Shown: one piece after another, positions 57,457-64,000 of the stretch
Layout of the letters: each line of letters starts with the position of its first letter
How positions within the stretch are numbered: the stretch's first letter is position 1
Assembly: GCF_001612845.1 (NCBI RefSeq)
Contig: NZ_BDBF01000046.1
Location: 1 to 64,000, forward strand
Direction of reading: 5' to 3'
Source: Nocardia elegans NBRC 108235
GTDB taxonomy: Bacteria; Actinomycetota; Actinomycetes; Mycobacteriales; Mycobacteriaceae
Length of the DNA: 64,000 nt
The notes under the pieces: generated by a model
What the model saw: only the letters and a program-made list of their open reading frames with translations
Databases searched by the model: none
What the model was told of the DNA's origin: nothing
Made by a program: the position numbers and the translations under genes

Positions 57457-59249
57457 GCCATCACTCCGAAATCGTCCTGGCTGGGCTCGGTCTGCACCGG
57501 ACGAACCCAGATGGGCCGCAACGGAATCGGACCGTTGGGCAGCCACGGCTGCTCGGCGACGGCATCGGCGACATTCCAGGTGCCGCGTTCGATCACGCCC
57601 AGCGCGGCGTCGATCAGCTTGTAGTGCTGCACGCCGCTGCCGAACGCCTCCGACTCGACCCAGGCGATCACACATTCGCCGGGTTCGAAGCGAGCCTCGT
57701 CCTGCACCGCGCGGATCATCTCCTCGTCGTGGAAGTGGCCGTCACCGAAATTGAACCCCACGATCGAGTTGCAGAGAAACTCCCCCTCCCGGACCGTGCG
57801 CGAATCGATATCGGGCAGCCGCGAGATCAGCAGCGAGAACAGGCCGCGGCCCTGGCTGTGCAGGGTGCGCCAGGCAATCGTCTTCTGCAGGGTGATCTCG
57901 GCCCAGTGCGGTTCGTAACCGAATTCGATGAACTGGTCGATCTGATTGCGGGCCGAGCGGGTTACCCGGTTCAGCTTCTCCTCGGCGCCCGGGGTGAACG
58001 TCCACACCGCCGAGGCCCAATTGCCCGCGTACTGCCGCATCGACGGCAGGAACGAGACCTTGTCGGGCCGCAGATTGCCGAGCACCGGGAAGAACAGCAG
58101 CGCGGCGACTACCGGGACGACCAGCCACCCCGGCGACATGTCCCACACGGCGTATCCGTTCCAGGCGGGGAAGCCCAGGAACAGGAAGACGGTGGCGTAG
58201 GCGAACAGCACGTTCCATTCCAGCGGCACCGCCAGCGGGAAGGTGGACACGATGAAGAGGTGGAAGATCACCATGATCAGCACCGCGACCAGGGTCACCC
58301 ACTTGTTCGTGGAGAACAGCAGCACCAGCGGAACCAGCATCTCCACGCAGGTGCCGTTGACGTGGGCCATGAAATGCGCGATGCCGGAGGGACGCATATC
58401 GCGCGGGAAATCCTTGTAGTGCGCGCGTTTCACCGATTTGAACGGCACCGACGGGCTGTTGGACACCATCGGCGGCACCACGTTGGAGAAGTGCTTGCCG
58501 AGTTTGGAGAAGCCGGCGCACACCCAGACGACCACGATCAGCAATTTCAACGCGACGATCATGTTCACGAACGGGAACACCGTGAACGCGATCAGCGCCG
58601 GCAGATATTGCTCGCCGCGGGCGCCGAGGAAGACGACCTTGTCGCGCAGGCCGTTGAGAATCAGCAGCACGATCGGCGCCATCAGCGCGGCGGGAGCGAT
58701 GAGCCCGGAGGTGTTGTCCGGCAGCACCGCCGCGAGCGAATCACTGTGCGCGCCGGGCAGAATCAGCGCGATCACCAAACTCGCGAGCAGGGCCAGATAC
58801 AGGGTGACGTCGAACCAGGTGCGGCGATCACCGCCGGTGCCGGGGATCCACGCCCACGGGCGTTGCCGGATCGTGCCGGGCCGGGCCCAGAAGAGGATGC
58901 CGCCGGTCATCGGTTTGACCTTGCCGGCCAACGGCCCCCAGGAACCGGCGAGGCCGAGAACCTCCAGCAGCACCGTCCAGACGACGGCCTTCTGATAGAC
59001 GATCGGCTGATTCCACCATTCGGCGATATGCCAGAACGCCGGGAGGCCGGAAGTCAGTGTGGCCACGGTGATTCCGCCGATCGCATAGAGCACGATCAGC
59101 TTGAGGATGTAGACGCAATGCACCATTTTCGGTGAGCCGAAGCCGTTTTCGGCCCAGTCGGCGCCGAGGATGCGCATTCGCTCCATCAGCGGTTGCTGCA
59201 GGAATGTGTCCGGATCGACGGCCGGCAGATCCGGCTTGGTGAATCCCAT
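57453..59249 (-). CDS. DUF3556 transmembrane protein
   Basis: A 598-residue protein with about eight to ten membrane helices between residues 45 and 400 and a soluble C-terminus of about 190 residues. Conserved blocks include VPPMVSNSPSVPFKSVKRAHYKDF, MRPSGIAHFMAHVNGTCVEM and FLCNSIVGFNFGDGHFHDEEMIRAVQ, the last resembling a flavin-site-like or histidine-rich segment. The DUF3556 family is known mainly from mycobacteria and nocardiae; function unknown. GGAGATATTCC precedes the ATG at 59249. It overlaps the FAD gene. Confidence 0.85.
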   Translation of the reverse strand: MGFTKPDLPAVDPDTFLQQPLMERMRILGADWAENGFGSPKMVHCVYILKLIVLYAIGGITVATLTSGLPAFWHIAEWWNQPIVYQKAVVWTVLLEVLGLAGSWGPLAGKVKPMTGGILFWARPGTIRQRPWAWIPGTGGDRRTWFDVTLYLALLASLVIALILPGAHSDSLAAVLPDNTSGLIAPAALMAPIVLLILNGLRDKVVFLGARGEQYLPALIAFTVFPFVNMIVALKLLIVVVWVCAGFSKLGKHFSNVVPPMVSNSPSVPFKSVKRAHYKDFPRDMRPSGIAHFMAHVNGTCVEMLVPLVLLFSTNKWVTLVAVLIMVIFHLFIVSTFPLAVPLEWNVLFAYATVFLFLGFPAWNGYAVWDMSPGWLVVPVVAALLFFPVLGNLRPDKVSFLPSMRQYAGNWASAVWTFTPGAEEKLNRVTRSARNQIDQFIEFGYEPHWAEITLQKTIAWRTLHSQGRGLFSLLISRLPDIDSRTVREGEFLCNSIVGFNFGDGHFHDEEMIRAVQDEARFEPGECVIAWVESEAFGSGVQHYKLIDAALGVIERGTWNVADAVAEQPWLPNGPIPLRPIWVRPVQTEPSQDDFGVMA

Positions 59250-59276
59250 CGGAATATCTCCTTCTCGTGGGGCGGA

Positions 59277-60722
59277 TCAGGCGGTCGGCACGCGGCGCAG
59301 CGACGGTTTGTCGAGTTTGCCGACGGCGTTCTTGGGCAGGTCGTCGAGGAAAGTGATCGCCACCGGCAGTTTGTATTTCGACAAATTCCGCCGGGTATGG
59401 GCGAGCACCTGTTCGGCGGTGAGAGTGGCGCCGGAATTCAGCGCGAGGAACAGCACGGGCTCCTCGCCGTAGAGCTCGCTGGCCCGGCCGACCACCGCGG
59501 CCTCGGCGACCTCGGGCAGCTGGTAGACGACGCTCTCGATCTCCTTGGGATAGATGTTCTCGCCGCCCCGGATGATCATGTCCTTGGCGCGGTCCACCAG
59601 GACGAGATAACCGTCCTCGTCGATCCGGCCGATATCGCCGGTGCGCAGCCAGCCGTCGACAACTGTGCGAGCCGTGTCCTCCGGCCGATTCAGGTAGCCA
59701 CGCATGACATTCGGGCCCTGGATCAGGACCTCGCCCGTGGCGCCGTCGGCGACCGGTTTGCCCTCCGGGTCGGCGATGCGGATGGTCTGGCCGGGCAGCG
59801 GGAGACCGACCGTGCCCGGCTTGCGGCGGCCACGCAGCGGGTTGACGACGCTCGCACAGGTGCCCTCGGACAATCCGTAGCCCTCGACGATCGGTATGCC
59901 GTAACGGCTTTCGAACTTCCGCAGCAGTTCGGCACTGGCCGGCGCCGCGCCACACACCGCGAAACGCACCGCCGAGGTGTCGGGGGCGAGCTCCTGCGGA
60001 AGGTCGGCCAGCATCGTGTAGATGGTCGGCACCGCGGAGAAGTAGGTGGCGCCACTGCGTTCGAGCCGGCCGAAGAACGTGCCGGGGGCGAACCGGCCCG
60101 CGATCGTGGTGCGCCCACCGGCGAGCAGCGGGGCGAGGGTGCTCACCACGATCCCGTTGACGTGGAACAGCGGCAGGACCAGCAGGCTGTGGTCGGCGGC
60201 CGTGAGTTCGAAGGCGCCGATCACCATGGCGCACATGGCGTTCAGATTCGCGTGGTCGAGCATCACGCCCTTGGGCCGCCCGGTGGTCCCGCTGGTGTAG
60301 ACCAGCAGGGCCAGCGCGTCGTCACGAGTTTCGGCGGTGGTATCGGCGGGCGGGGTCGCGGTGAGCTCGGCCGGGGTGAGCACGGTGATCCCGATATCCA
60401 TCGGCCGATCGGTGACCAGCACCTTGGCGCCGGCGTCGGCACCCTGAAAGCCGACCTCGGCCGGAACAAGCGACGGATTGATCGGCGTCACCGCGGCGCC
60501 CAGACGCCATGCGGCGAACAGGGATACCACCAGCGTCACGGTGTTCGGCAGCATTACCGCGACCACATCACCGGGCGAAACTCCCTGTGCGGCAAACGCG
60601 GTGGCGGCCCGCCGCACCGCGTCGGCGAATTCGGCGTTGGTCAACTCGACCTGATCGTCGGCCACACAGGGTGCGCCGGGATCGTGGCGGCTTCGAAGGT
60701 CGGGCAACTCGGAAAGGTGCAT
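59277..60722 (-). CDS. Class I adenylate-forming acyl ligase
   Basis: A 481-residue ANL enzyme, short and complete. Motifs are LLVYTSGTTGRPKGVML (A3), VEGYGLSEGTCASVVNP (A5), GDIGRIDEDGYLVLVDRAKDMIIRGGENIYPKEIE (A7-A8) and PKNAVGKLDKPSLR (A10 lysine). It activates a carboxylic acid as acyl-AMP, then acyl-CoA. It is the first gene after the PucR regulator and lies 27 bases before DUF3556, so all are probably one transcript. Its substrate is unknown. Confidence 0.88.
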   Translation of the reverse strand: MHLSELPDLRSRHDPGAPCVADDQVELTNAEFADAVRRAATAFAAQGVSPGDVVAVMLPNTVTLVVSLFAAWRLGAAVTPINPSLVPAEVGFQGADAGAKVLVTDRPMDIGITVLTPAELTATPPADTTAETRDDALALLVYTSGTTGRPKGVMLDHANLNAMCAMVIGAFELTAADHSLLVLPLFHVNGIVVSTLAPLLAGGRTTIAGRFAPGTFFGRLERSGATYFSAVPTIYTMLADLPQELAPDTSAVRFAVCGAAPASAELLRKFESRYGIPIVEGYGLSEGTCASVVNPLRGRRKPGTVGLPLPGQTIRIADPEGKPVADGATGEVLIQGPNVMRGYLNRPEDTARTVVDGWLRTGDIGRIDEDGYLVLVDRAKDMIIRGGENIYPKEIESVVYQLPEVAEAAVVGRASELYGEEPVLFLALNSGATLTAEQVLAHTRRNLSKYKLPVAITFLDDLPKNAVGKLDKPSLRRVPTA

Positions 60723-60821
60723 GGACGGGTCCTGAATCCTCGGTGTCGAACGGATACGTCAACGCTAAGAATCAGTGAGCTGGACCACACCGTCGTCAGT
60801 GGACGAATTACTGCCGAAGTC

Positions 60822-60838
60822 TTGTCTCTTCGAGACAA
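60822..60838. promoter_or_regulatory. Palindrome before the acyl ligase operon
   Basis: TTGTCTC and GAGACAA form a perfect 7-bp inverted repeat around TTC in the 152-base gap between the PucR gene and the ligase gene. It is 99 bases upstream of the ligase start on the minus strand and could be an operator or a hairpin following the regulator gene. Confidence 0.45.
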
Positions 60839-60874
60839 AGATCACGCGCCGAGACCTCGGGGCGCGTTCGATGG

Positions 60875-62146
60875 TCAGCGAGTGAGGACCGTCTTGCCGT
60901 ACCAGTGGCACACCAGCAGCGCGAGTTCCACGTCGAGCCGGTCGTCGGCGATGGGCCGGCCGCGCCGCGATACGGCCCGGCCCACCCGGTATTTCACCGA
61001 GTTGTAGTGCAGATCCAGTTCCTGGGCGGCCGCCTTGTAACTGGACCCGGTCCGGAGAAATACCCGCAGGGTGTCGCGCAGCCGCGCATCGCTCGCGGTG
61101 TCGGTGGCCAGTGGACCGAGAACGTCGGTCACCCAGTCCCGGACCGCGGCCGGATTCCCGCCGAGCAAGGCGGCCGCCATCAATCCGGGATCGGTGGACG
61201 CCACGATCTTCTCCTCGGGCCCGCGTCGTGCCGCCACGGCGCGGGCCTGCTGGGCCTGGCGGTGGGACCGGCGGAATCCGTCGACTCCCACCCCCACCGC
61301 CCCGATCGCGATGTGCGGAGTATCGGGCCGGCCGAGGGCGAACCGGCGGATCTGCTCGGCCGGATCTCCGGGATCCGAGGTGAACGGCAACCAGACCCAC
61401 CCGCTGGTGCGGTCGGCCGCGGCGAACAGCGGAGCGGCGGCGGCATCGACGGCACCGGCCAGTTCACGGACGAACCGCTGCAACCGGGCCAGGTCGTCGC
61501 TGTCGGAGTCGGCGTCCGGGTACCAGAGCACCATCGCCACGTGATGCCGGCGCAACGGATACCGGATCGCGGCGGTGGCGTCGTCCACGTCGACGGCCGT
61601 GTCCTGGGCCAGCATCTCGCGGACTCGCATGGCGCGCACGCTGTTCCGGTTCTCCAGCCACCGTTCGCGTTCCTCCTCGTAGACCGCGACGACCTGCTGT
61701 GAGATCCAGTCGATGTAGGCGAACAGCACGTCGGTGATCTCTTCGATCACCGCGATCCGGGTGGTCGGCTCCATATCTATGGCGTGCAGCTCCGCGAAGA
61801 CCAGCTCGGTCAACCGCCGCTGCCCCAGCCGATACGCCCGCACCAGCGCGTTCACCGGAACCCCGTGCTGCGCGAGCCGCCGGGCGTATTCCAGCGCGGC
61901 GGTCGGCGCGGTGATCCGCTCCACCGCGATGCCGTGCCGCAGCGCATGCAGAATCGTGTCGACATTCCCCTCGACACTCGCCCCCAGCAACTCCACCGTC
62001 CGCGCATCCCCCCGCAACTCCGGTATCAGCTGTTCGAGCGCATCCTTGATGAGCGAGCTGACCCCGGTCACCTGCTCGTTCATCCGCGCGGCGATCCGGG
62101 CCACATATTCGCCCGAACCGACCTCGCCGTCGTGCGCCTTCGTCAC
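60875..62146 (-). CDS. PucR/CdaR-family transcriptional regulator
   Basis: A 423-residue regulator. The C-terminal helix-turn-helix (PucR type) is LRDTLRVFLRTGSSYKAAAQELDLHYNSVKYRVGRA. The middle has a GGDEF-like fold domain (residues 170-310) with WVWLPFTSDPGDPAEQIRRFALG. The N-terminal part is helical (MNEQVTGVSSLIKDAL, VPVNALVRAYRLGQRRL), as in DUF-type sensory domains. GTG 62146 is used; ATG 62215 would add 23 basic residues. It is transcribed toward the ligase operon and probably controls it. Confidence 0.85.
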   Translation of the reverse strand: MTKAHDGEVGSGEYVARIAARMNEQVTGVSSLIKDALEQLIPELRGDARTVELLGASVEGNVDTILHALRHGIAVERITAPTAALEYARRLAQHGVPVNALVRAYRLGQRRLTELVFAELHAIDMEPTTRIAVIEEITDVLFAYIDWISQQVVAVYEEERERWLENRNSVRAMRVREMLAQDTAVDVDDATAAIRYPLRRHHVAMVLWYPDADSDSDDLARLQRFVRELAGAVDAAAAPLFAAADRTSGWVWLPFTSDPGDPAEQIRRFALGRPDTPHIAIGAVGVGVDGFRRSHRQAQQARAVAARRGPEEKIVASTDPGLMAAALLGGNPAAVRDWVTDVLGPLATDTASDARLRDTLRVFLRTGSSYKAAAQELDLHYNSVKYRVGRAVSRRGRPIADDRLDVELALLVCHWYGKTVLTR

Positions 62147-62448
62147 ACCACGGACGGTAGGCCCCGAACGCCACCCCGACCGGCGTTCCGCCCGAAATTC
62201 GTCCTCCCGGAACAAAGGCGGATGTGGAATCTGTCTCGGCGCGATCAGCGACCGGTCCGAGACGAGAAGATCCGGTGCCCCGCCGGGCTGTCGCTACCGG
62301 ATACGACGCGTACCCGGACGTATGCTGTGAAGCCACAGTCGGTCACCCGCTGCGCTCCTGACCTGCCATTACAGGCTCGAGGTCGGGGCGGGAGGGGTTT
62401 GCTACCGGCCGCGTATGCGTCGCTCCACACAACCTGGAGGAACATCGC
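62147..62448. other. Intergenic region between PucR regulator and Pro-rich gene
   Basis: This 302-base gap separates divergent genes. TATGCT at 62321-62326 could be a -10 for the rightward gene. No other structure stands out. Confidence 0.5.
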
Positions 62449-62733
62449 ATGAAGAAACTCGGATCGAGACGAGCTCCGTGGATGGCCCTCCGTACGACCC
62501 GCATCGGGTCGATCACTGCCGCAGCGATCACGGTGTCCTTCATCGCGCTGACACTCGCGTTCTCCGCACCCCCCGGCCAGCCGCAGACATTCGCTCCCTC
62601 CCCGACCTTTCCCCCTCCCTTCCCGACCTTCCCTCCTCCCCTCCCGACCTTTCCTCCTCCTGGCGGAAGCGGTTCGGCCGGGTGTGCCACGTGGAGCGGC
62701 TCGGCTGGTTCGAGCGGTTCGGGTAGCTGTTGA
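62449..62733 (+). CDS. Small secreted proline-rich protein
   Basis: A 94-residue protein. A twin-basic start (MKKLGSRRAPW) and a hydrophobic segment (residues 23-40, ITAAAITVSFIALTLAF) make a signal peptide or anchor. Then come three copies of PTFPPP spaced by short linkers (residues 52-70) and a Ser/Gly tail with two cysteines (GCATWS and SGSC). GGAGG lies seven bases before the ATG. It is probably an extracellular or wall-linked peptide. The repeats are encoded by a 60-base C/T-only tract. Function unknown. Confidence 0.75.
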   Translation: MKKLGSRRAPWMALRTTRIGSITAAAITVSFIALTLAFSAPPGQPQTFAPSPTFPPPFPTFPPPLPTFPPPGGSGSAGCATWSGSAGSSGSGSC

Positions 62734-62806
62734 GAGCAGCGGCGCGCGAAGGATTACGCGGGGGCGCCCCGTTCATCCGGAGGTGCTCACGGCCGTCGAA
62801 GACAAA

Positions 62807-62837
62807 AAATCCCCCCGACCACAGGTCGAGGGGATTT
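62807..62837 (-). terminator. Terminator of the tRNA operon
   Basis: On the minus strand a 13-bp stem with one mismatch (62825-62837 with 62807-62819, loop of five) is followed by TTTTTTG, an almost ideal intrinsic terminator. It starts 6 bases beyond the tRNA-Phe 3' end. Confidence 0.92.
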
Positions 62838-62842
62838 GAAAG

Positions 62843-62916
62843 TGGCCAAGGCCGGGATCGAACCGGCGACCTTCCGCTTTTCAGGCGGACGCTCGTACCA
62901 ACTGAGCTACCTGGCC
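62843..62916 (-). tRNA. tRNA-Phe (GAA)
   Basis: A 74-nt cloverleaf. The acceptor stem GGCCAGG pairs with CTTGGCC. The anticodon loop CTGAAAA sits on the stem TCCGC/GCGGA. The T loop has GGTTCGATCC. CCA is not encoded. It is the third gene of the operon in transcription order Glu, Asp, Phe. Confidence 0.97.
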
Positions 62917-62948
62917 GGGGCACCCGAACCGAATGCCGTACAACAAAG

Positions 62949-63022
62949 CGACCCTGACGGGACTCGAACCCGCGACCTCCGCCGTGACAGGGCGGCGCGC
63001 TAACCAACTGCGCCACAGGGCC
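62949..63022 (-). tRNA. tRNA-Asp (GTC)
   Basis: A 74-nt cloverleaf with anticodon loop CTGTCAC, stem CCGCC/GGCGG, T loop GGTTCGAGTCC and discriminator G, as usual for tRNA-Asp. The acceptor stem includes one G-U pair. It lies 32 bases upstream of tRNA-Phe. Confidence 0.97.
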
Positions 63023-63050
63023 TTGCATGCTCTCAACGGTGTTGCCACCG

Positions 63051-63123
63051 TACCCCCTACGGGATTCGAACCCGCGCTACCGCCTTGAAAGGGCGGCGTC
63101 CTAGGCCGCTAGACGAAGGGGGC
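63051..63123 (-). tRNA. tRNA-Glu (TTC)
   Basis: A 73-nt cloverleaf with anticodon loop CTTTCAA on stem CCGCC/GGCGG and T loop GGTTCGAATCC. The acceptor stem is GCCCCCT/AGGGGGT. It is the first gene of the three-tRNA operon. The order Glu-Asp-Phe matches the one I remember in M. tuberculosis. Confidence 0.96.
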
Positions 63124-63214
63124 CCGCCGGATCTCTCCGGTCCGTACCTCAACGGCTTCCGTTGGGAGCTCGCATAGCTTATGACAGGCTTTGCGCTATT
63201 CCCAAATCGGCTGG

Positions 63215-63880
63215 TCAGAGGCCCAGATTCAGATCTTCCAGGCGCGCCGAGGCCTTCCAGCCGTGCCGGCGGAACTCCTCGAGCCAATCCTGAGTCGCCA
63301 TCGCCTCGATGATCACCTCCAGCGCCTCGGTGAACCGGGTGCGCAGATCGACCCCGCCGCCGAGCAGATCGATGATGTAGCGCTGTCCGGCCAGCGCGGC
63401 CGCCAGGGTGCGGGTGAATCGGTCCGGGTCGGTGTCCAGGCGCAGCTGCTTGCGGTCGACGGCGCGCACCGCGAGCAGTCGCGCCGACCGGCTGACGATC
63501 CGGCTGCCGCCCGCCCGCGCGTCCTGATAGAACTCGGGTTCGATCACGAGCCGGAACTCCGCCTGGGCGATGATGTCGTTCTCCAGGCGCAGCGCGACCT
63601 CGTCGATCATCCCGTGCATGATGTCCAGCGGCTCGAGATCCGTTCTGGCCAGCCACCTTTCGGTGGTCGCCCGATATCGTTCGACGGCAGCGTCCAGCAC
63701 CGCCCGGGCCAGATCCTCCTTGGAATCGAAATGGAAGTACATCGCGCCCTTGGTCGCGCGCGATCCCTCCAATATGCGATTCAGCGATGCCGCGGCGTAG
63801 CCGCTCTTCCCGAATTCAACGGCGGCGGACCTGATGATCGCCGCCCGTGTCCGGCGGGCCCGCTCTTGCTGCCGTGCCAT
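63215..63880 (-). CDS. TetR regulator, gamma-butyrolactone receptor type (ScbR/ArpA-like)
   Basis: A 221-residue TetR protein. The helix-turn-helix reads IIRSAAVEFGKSGYAAASLNRI then ILEGSRATKGAMYFHFDSKEDLARAVLD, where TKGAMYFHFDSKEDLA is the signature of gamma-butyrolactone (autoregulator) receptors. The ligand pocket contains the conserved tryptophan-like WLARTDLEPLDIMHGMIDE. It may bind a butyrolactone or a related signal. No AfsA/ScbA synthase gene is in view. An AT-rich palindrome lies 64 bases upstream. Confidence 0.85.
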   Translation of the reverse strand: MARQQERARRTRAAIIRSAAVEFGKSGYAAASLNRILEGSRATKGAMYFHFDSKEDLARAVLDAAVERYRATTERWLARTDLEPLDIMHGMIDEVALRLENDIIAQAEFRLVIEPEFYQDARAGGSRIVSRSARLLAVRAVDRKQLRLDTDPDRFTRTLAAALAGQRYIIDLLGGGVDLRTRFTEALEVIIEAMATQDWLEEFRRHGWKASARLEDLNLGL

Positions 63881-63943
63881 GCTCGAAACGCCTCCGAAGC
63901 TGCTTGCCGCCGGAGGAACCGATAGGGGACGGTCCTCGACGAG

Positions 63944-63967
63944 AAGTTATTAGATTTTCAAATACTT
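63944..63967. promoter_or_regulatory. AT-rich palindromic site before ScbR-like gene
   Basis: A 24-base AT-rich sequence (two GC-free stretches in a very GC-rich region) is symmetric in its outer bases: AAGT..TT at one end and AA..ACTT at the other. It lies 64 bases upstream of the start. It fits an autoregulatory operator or promoter of the butyrolactone-receptor-type regulator. The region goes on AT-rich to the window end. Confidence 0.5.
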
Positions 63968-64000
63968 AATTCCGGGCTACCGCCCGGTTTTCAGACTTTT

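Noticed and set aside
57444..59135. Plus-strand frame of about 560 codons opposite DUF3556
   Set aside because: His/Gln/Arg-rich antisense shadow; the minus-strand protein has clear membrane helices and conserved blocks.
62807..63123. tRNA genes as a phage or island integration site
   Set aside because: No integrase, excisionase or duplicated tRNA end is present, and the tRNAs are followed by an intact terminator.

Overview
The window is chromosomal DNA from a high-GC actinobacterium, most likely a Nocardia species. Evidence includes uniformly GC-rich codons with many GTG starts, short operons, an IdeR-controlled salicylate synthase and salicylate-AMP ligase pair of the nocobactin type, an RpfA gene behind a c-di-AMP riboswitch, a CspB with the long mycobacterial-type tail, and SepH, DUF3027, DUF2771 and XPB-helicase genes. 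Much of positions 1-35000 follows the order I remember for M. tuberculosis Rv0858c-Rv0896 in broken blocks; this is recall, not a search. No phage, IS element or CRISPR array was seen.

Positions 1-12900 hold core metabolism and regulators: sepH (cut by the window edge), serC, a lipoprotein polysaccharide deacetylase, citA and pdxH divergent around four tandem 25-bp hairpin repeats, an MFS exporter, gltA2, an Eis-type acetyltransferase, YccF, a MarR repressor divergent from a DUF2530 gene around a perfect palindrome, and a TetR gene. Positions 12900-23330 hold a sacsin/Hsp90-like ATPase, a DUF3027 protein with a very long low-complexity tail, a glutaminyl cyclotransferase-like lipoprotein, an MFS/DUF2771 pair, cspB with a 5' hairpin, and rpfA preceded by a CRP box and a riboswitch.

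Positions 23340-33300 contain a helicase-associated WYL/XPB-like protein, an LppU-like lipoprotein, a secreted M1 peptidase, the XPB helicase, a GNAT enzyme, an ECF41 (SigJ-like) sigma factor and several small proteins. Positions 33500-45900 contain dapC, a DAHP synthase with a leaderless aromatic leader peptide and attenuator, an AhpD-like protein, a short-chain dehydrogenase, the convergent salicylate genes with IdeR boxes, the PlsB/PlsC acyltransferase pair, and polyprenol-phosphate mannose synthase.

Positions 46000-53160 form one catabolic regulon: crotonase, SDR, acyl-CoA ligase, a glutaryl-CoA-dehydrogenase-type enzyme, a second acyl-CoA dehydrogenase, a TetR regulator and a second crotonase. 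Matching palindromes lie before the first gene and before the regulator. It probably degrades a cyclic or dicarboxylic acid. Positions 53250-56000 carry a DUF1295 protein, an NADH-dehydrogenase-like flavoprotein and a membrane protein.

Positions 56038-62146 are a four-gene minus-strand unit (PucR-type regulator, acyl-AMP ligase, DUF3556 membrane protein, phytoene-desaturase-like flavoenzyme) that looks like an uncharacterised lipid or isoprenoid pathway. The window ends with a small proline-rich secreted protein, a tRNA-Glu/Asp/Phe operon with its own terminator, and a TetR gene of the gamma-butyrolactone-receptor type behind an AT-rich palindrome.
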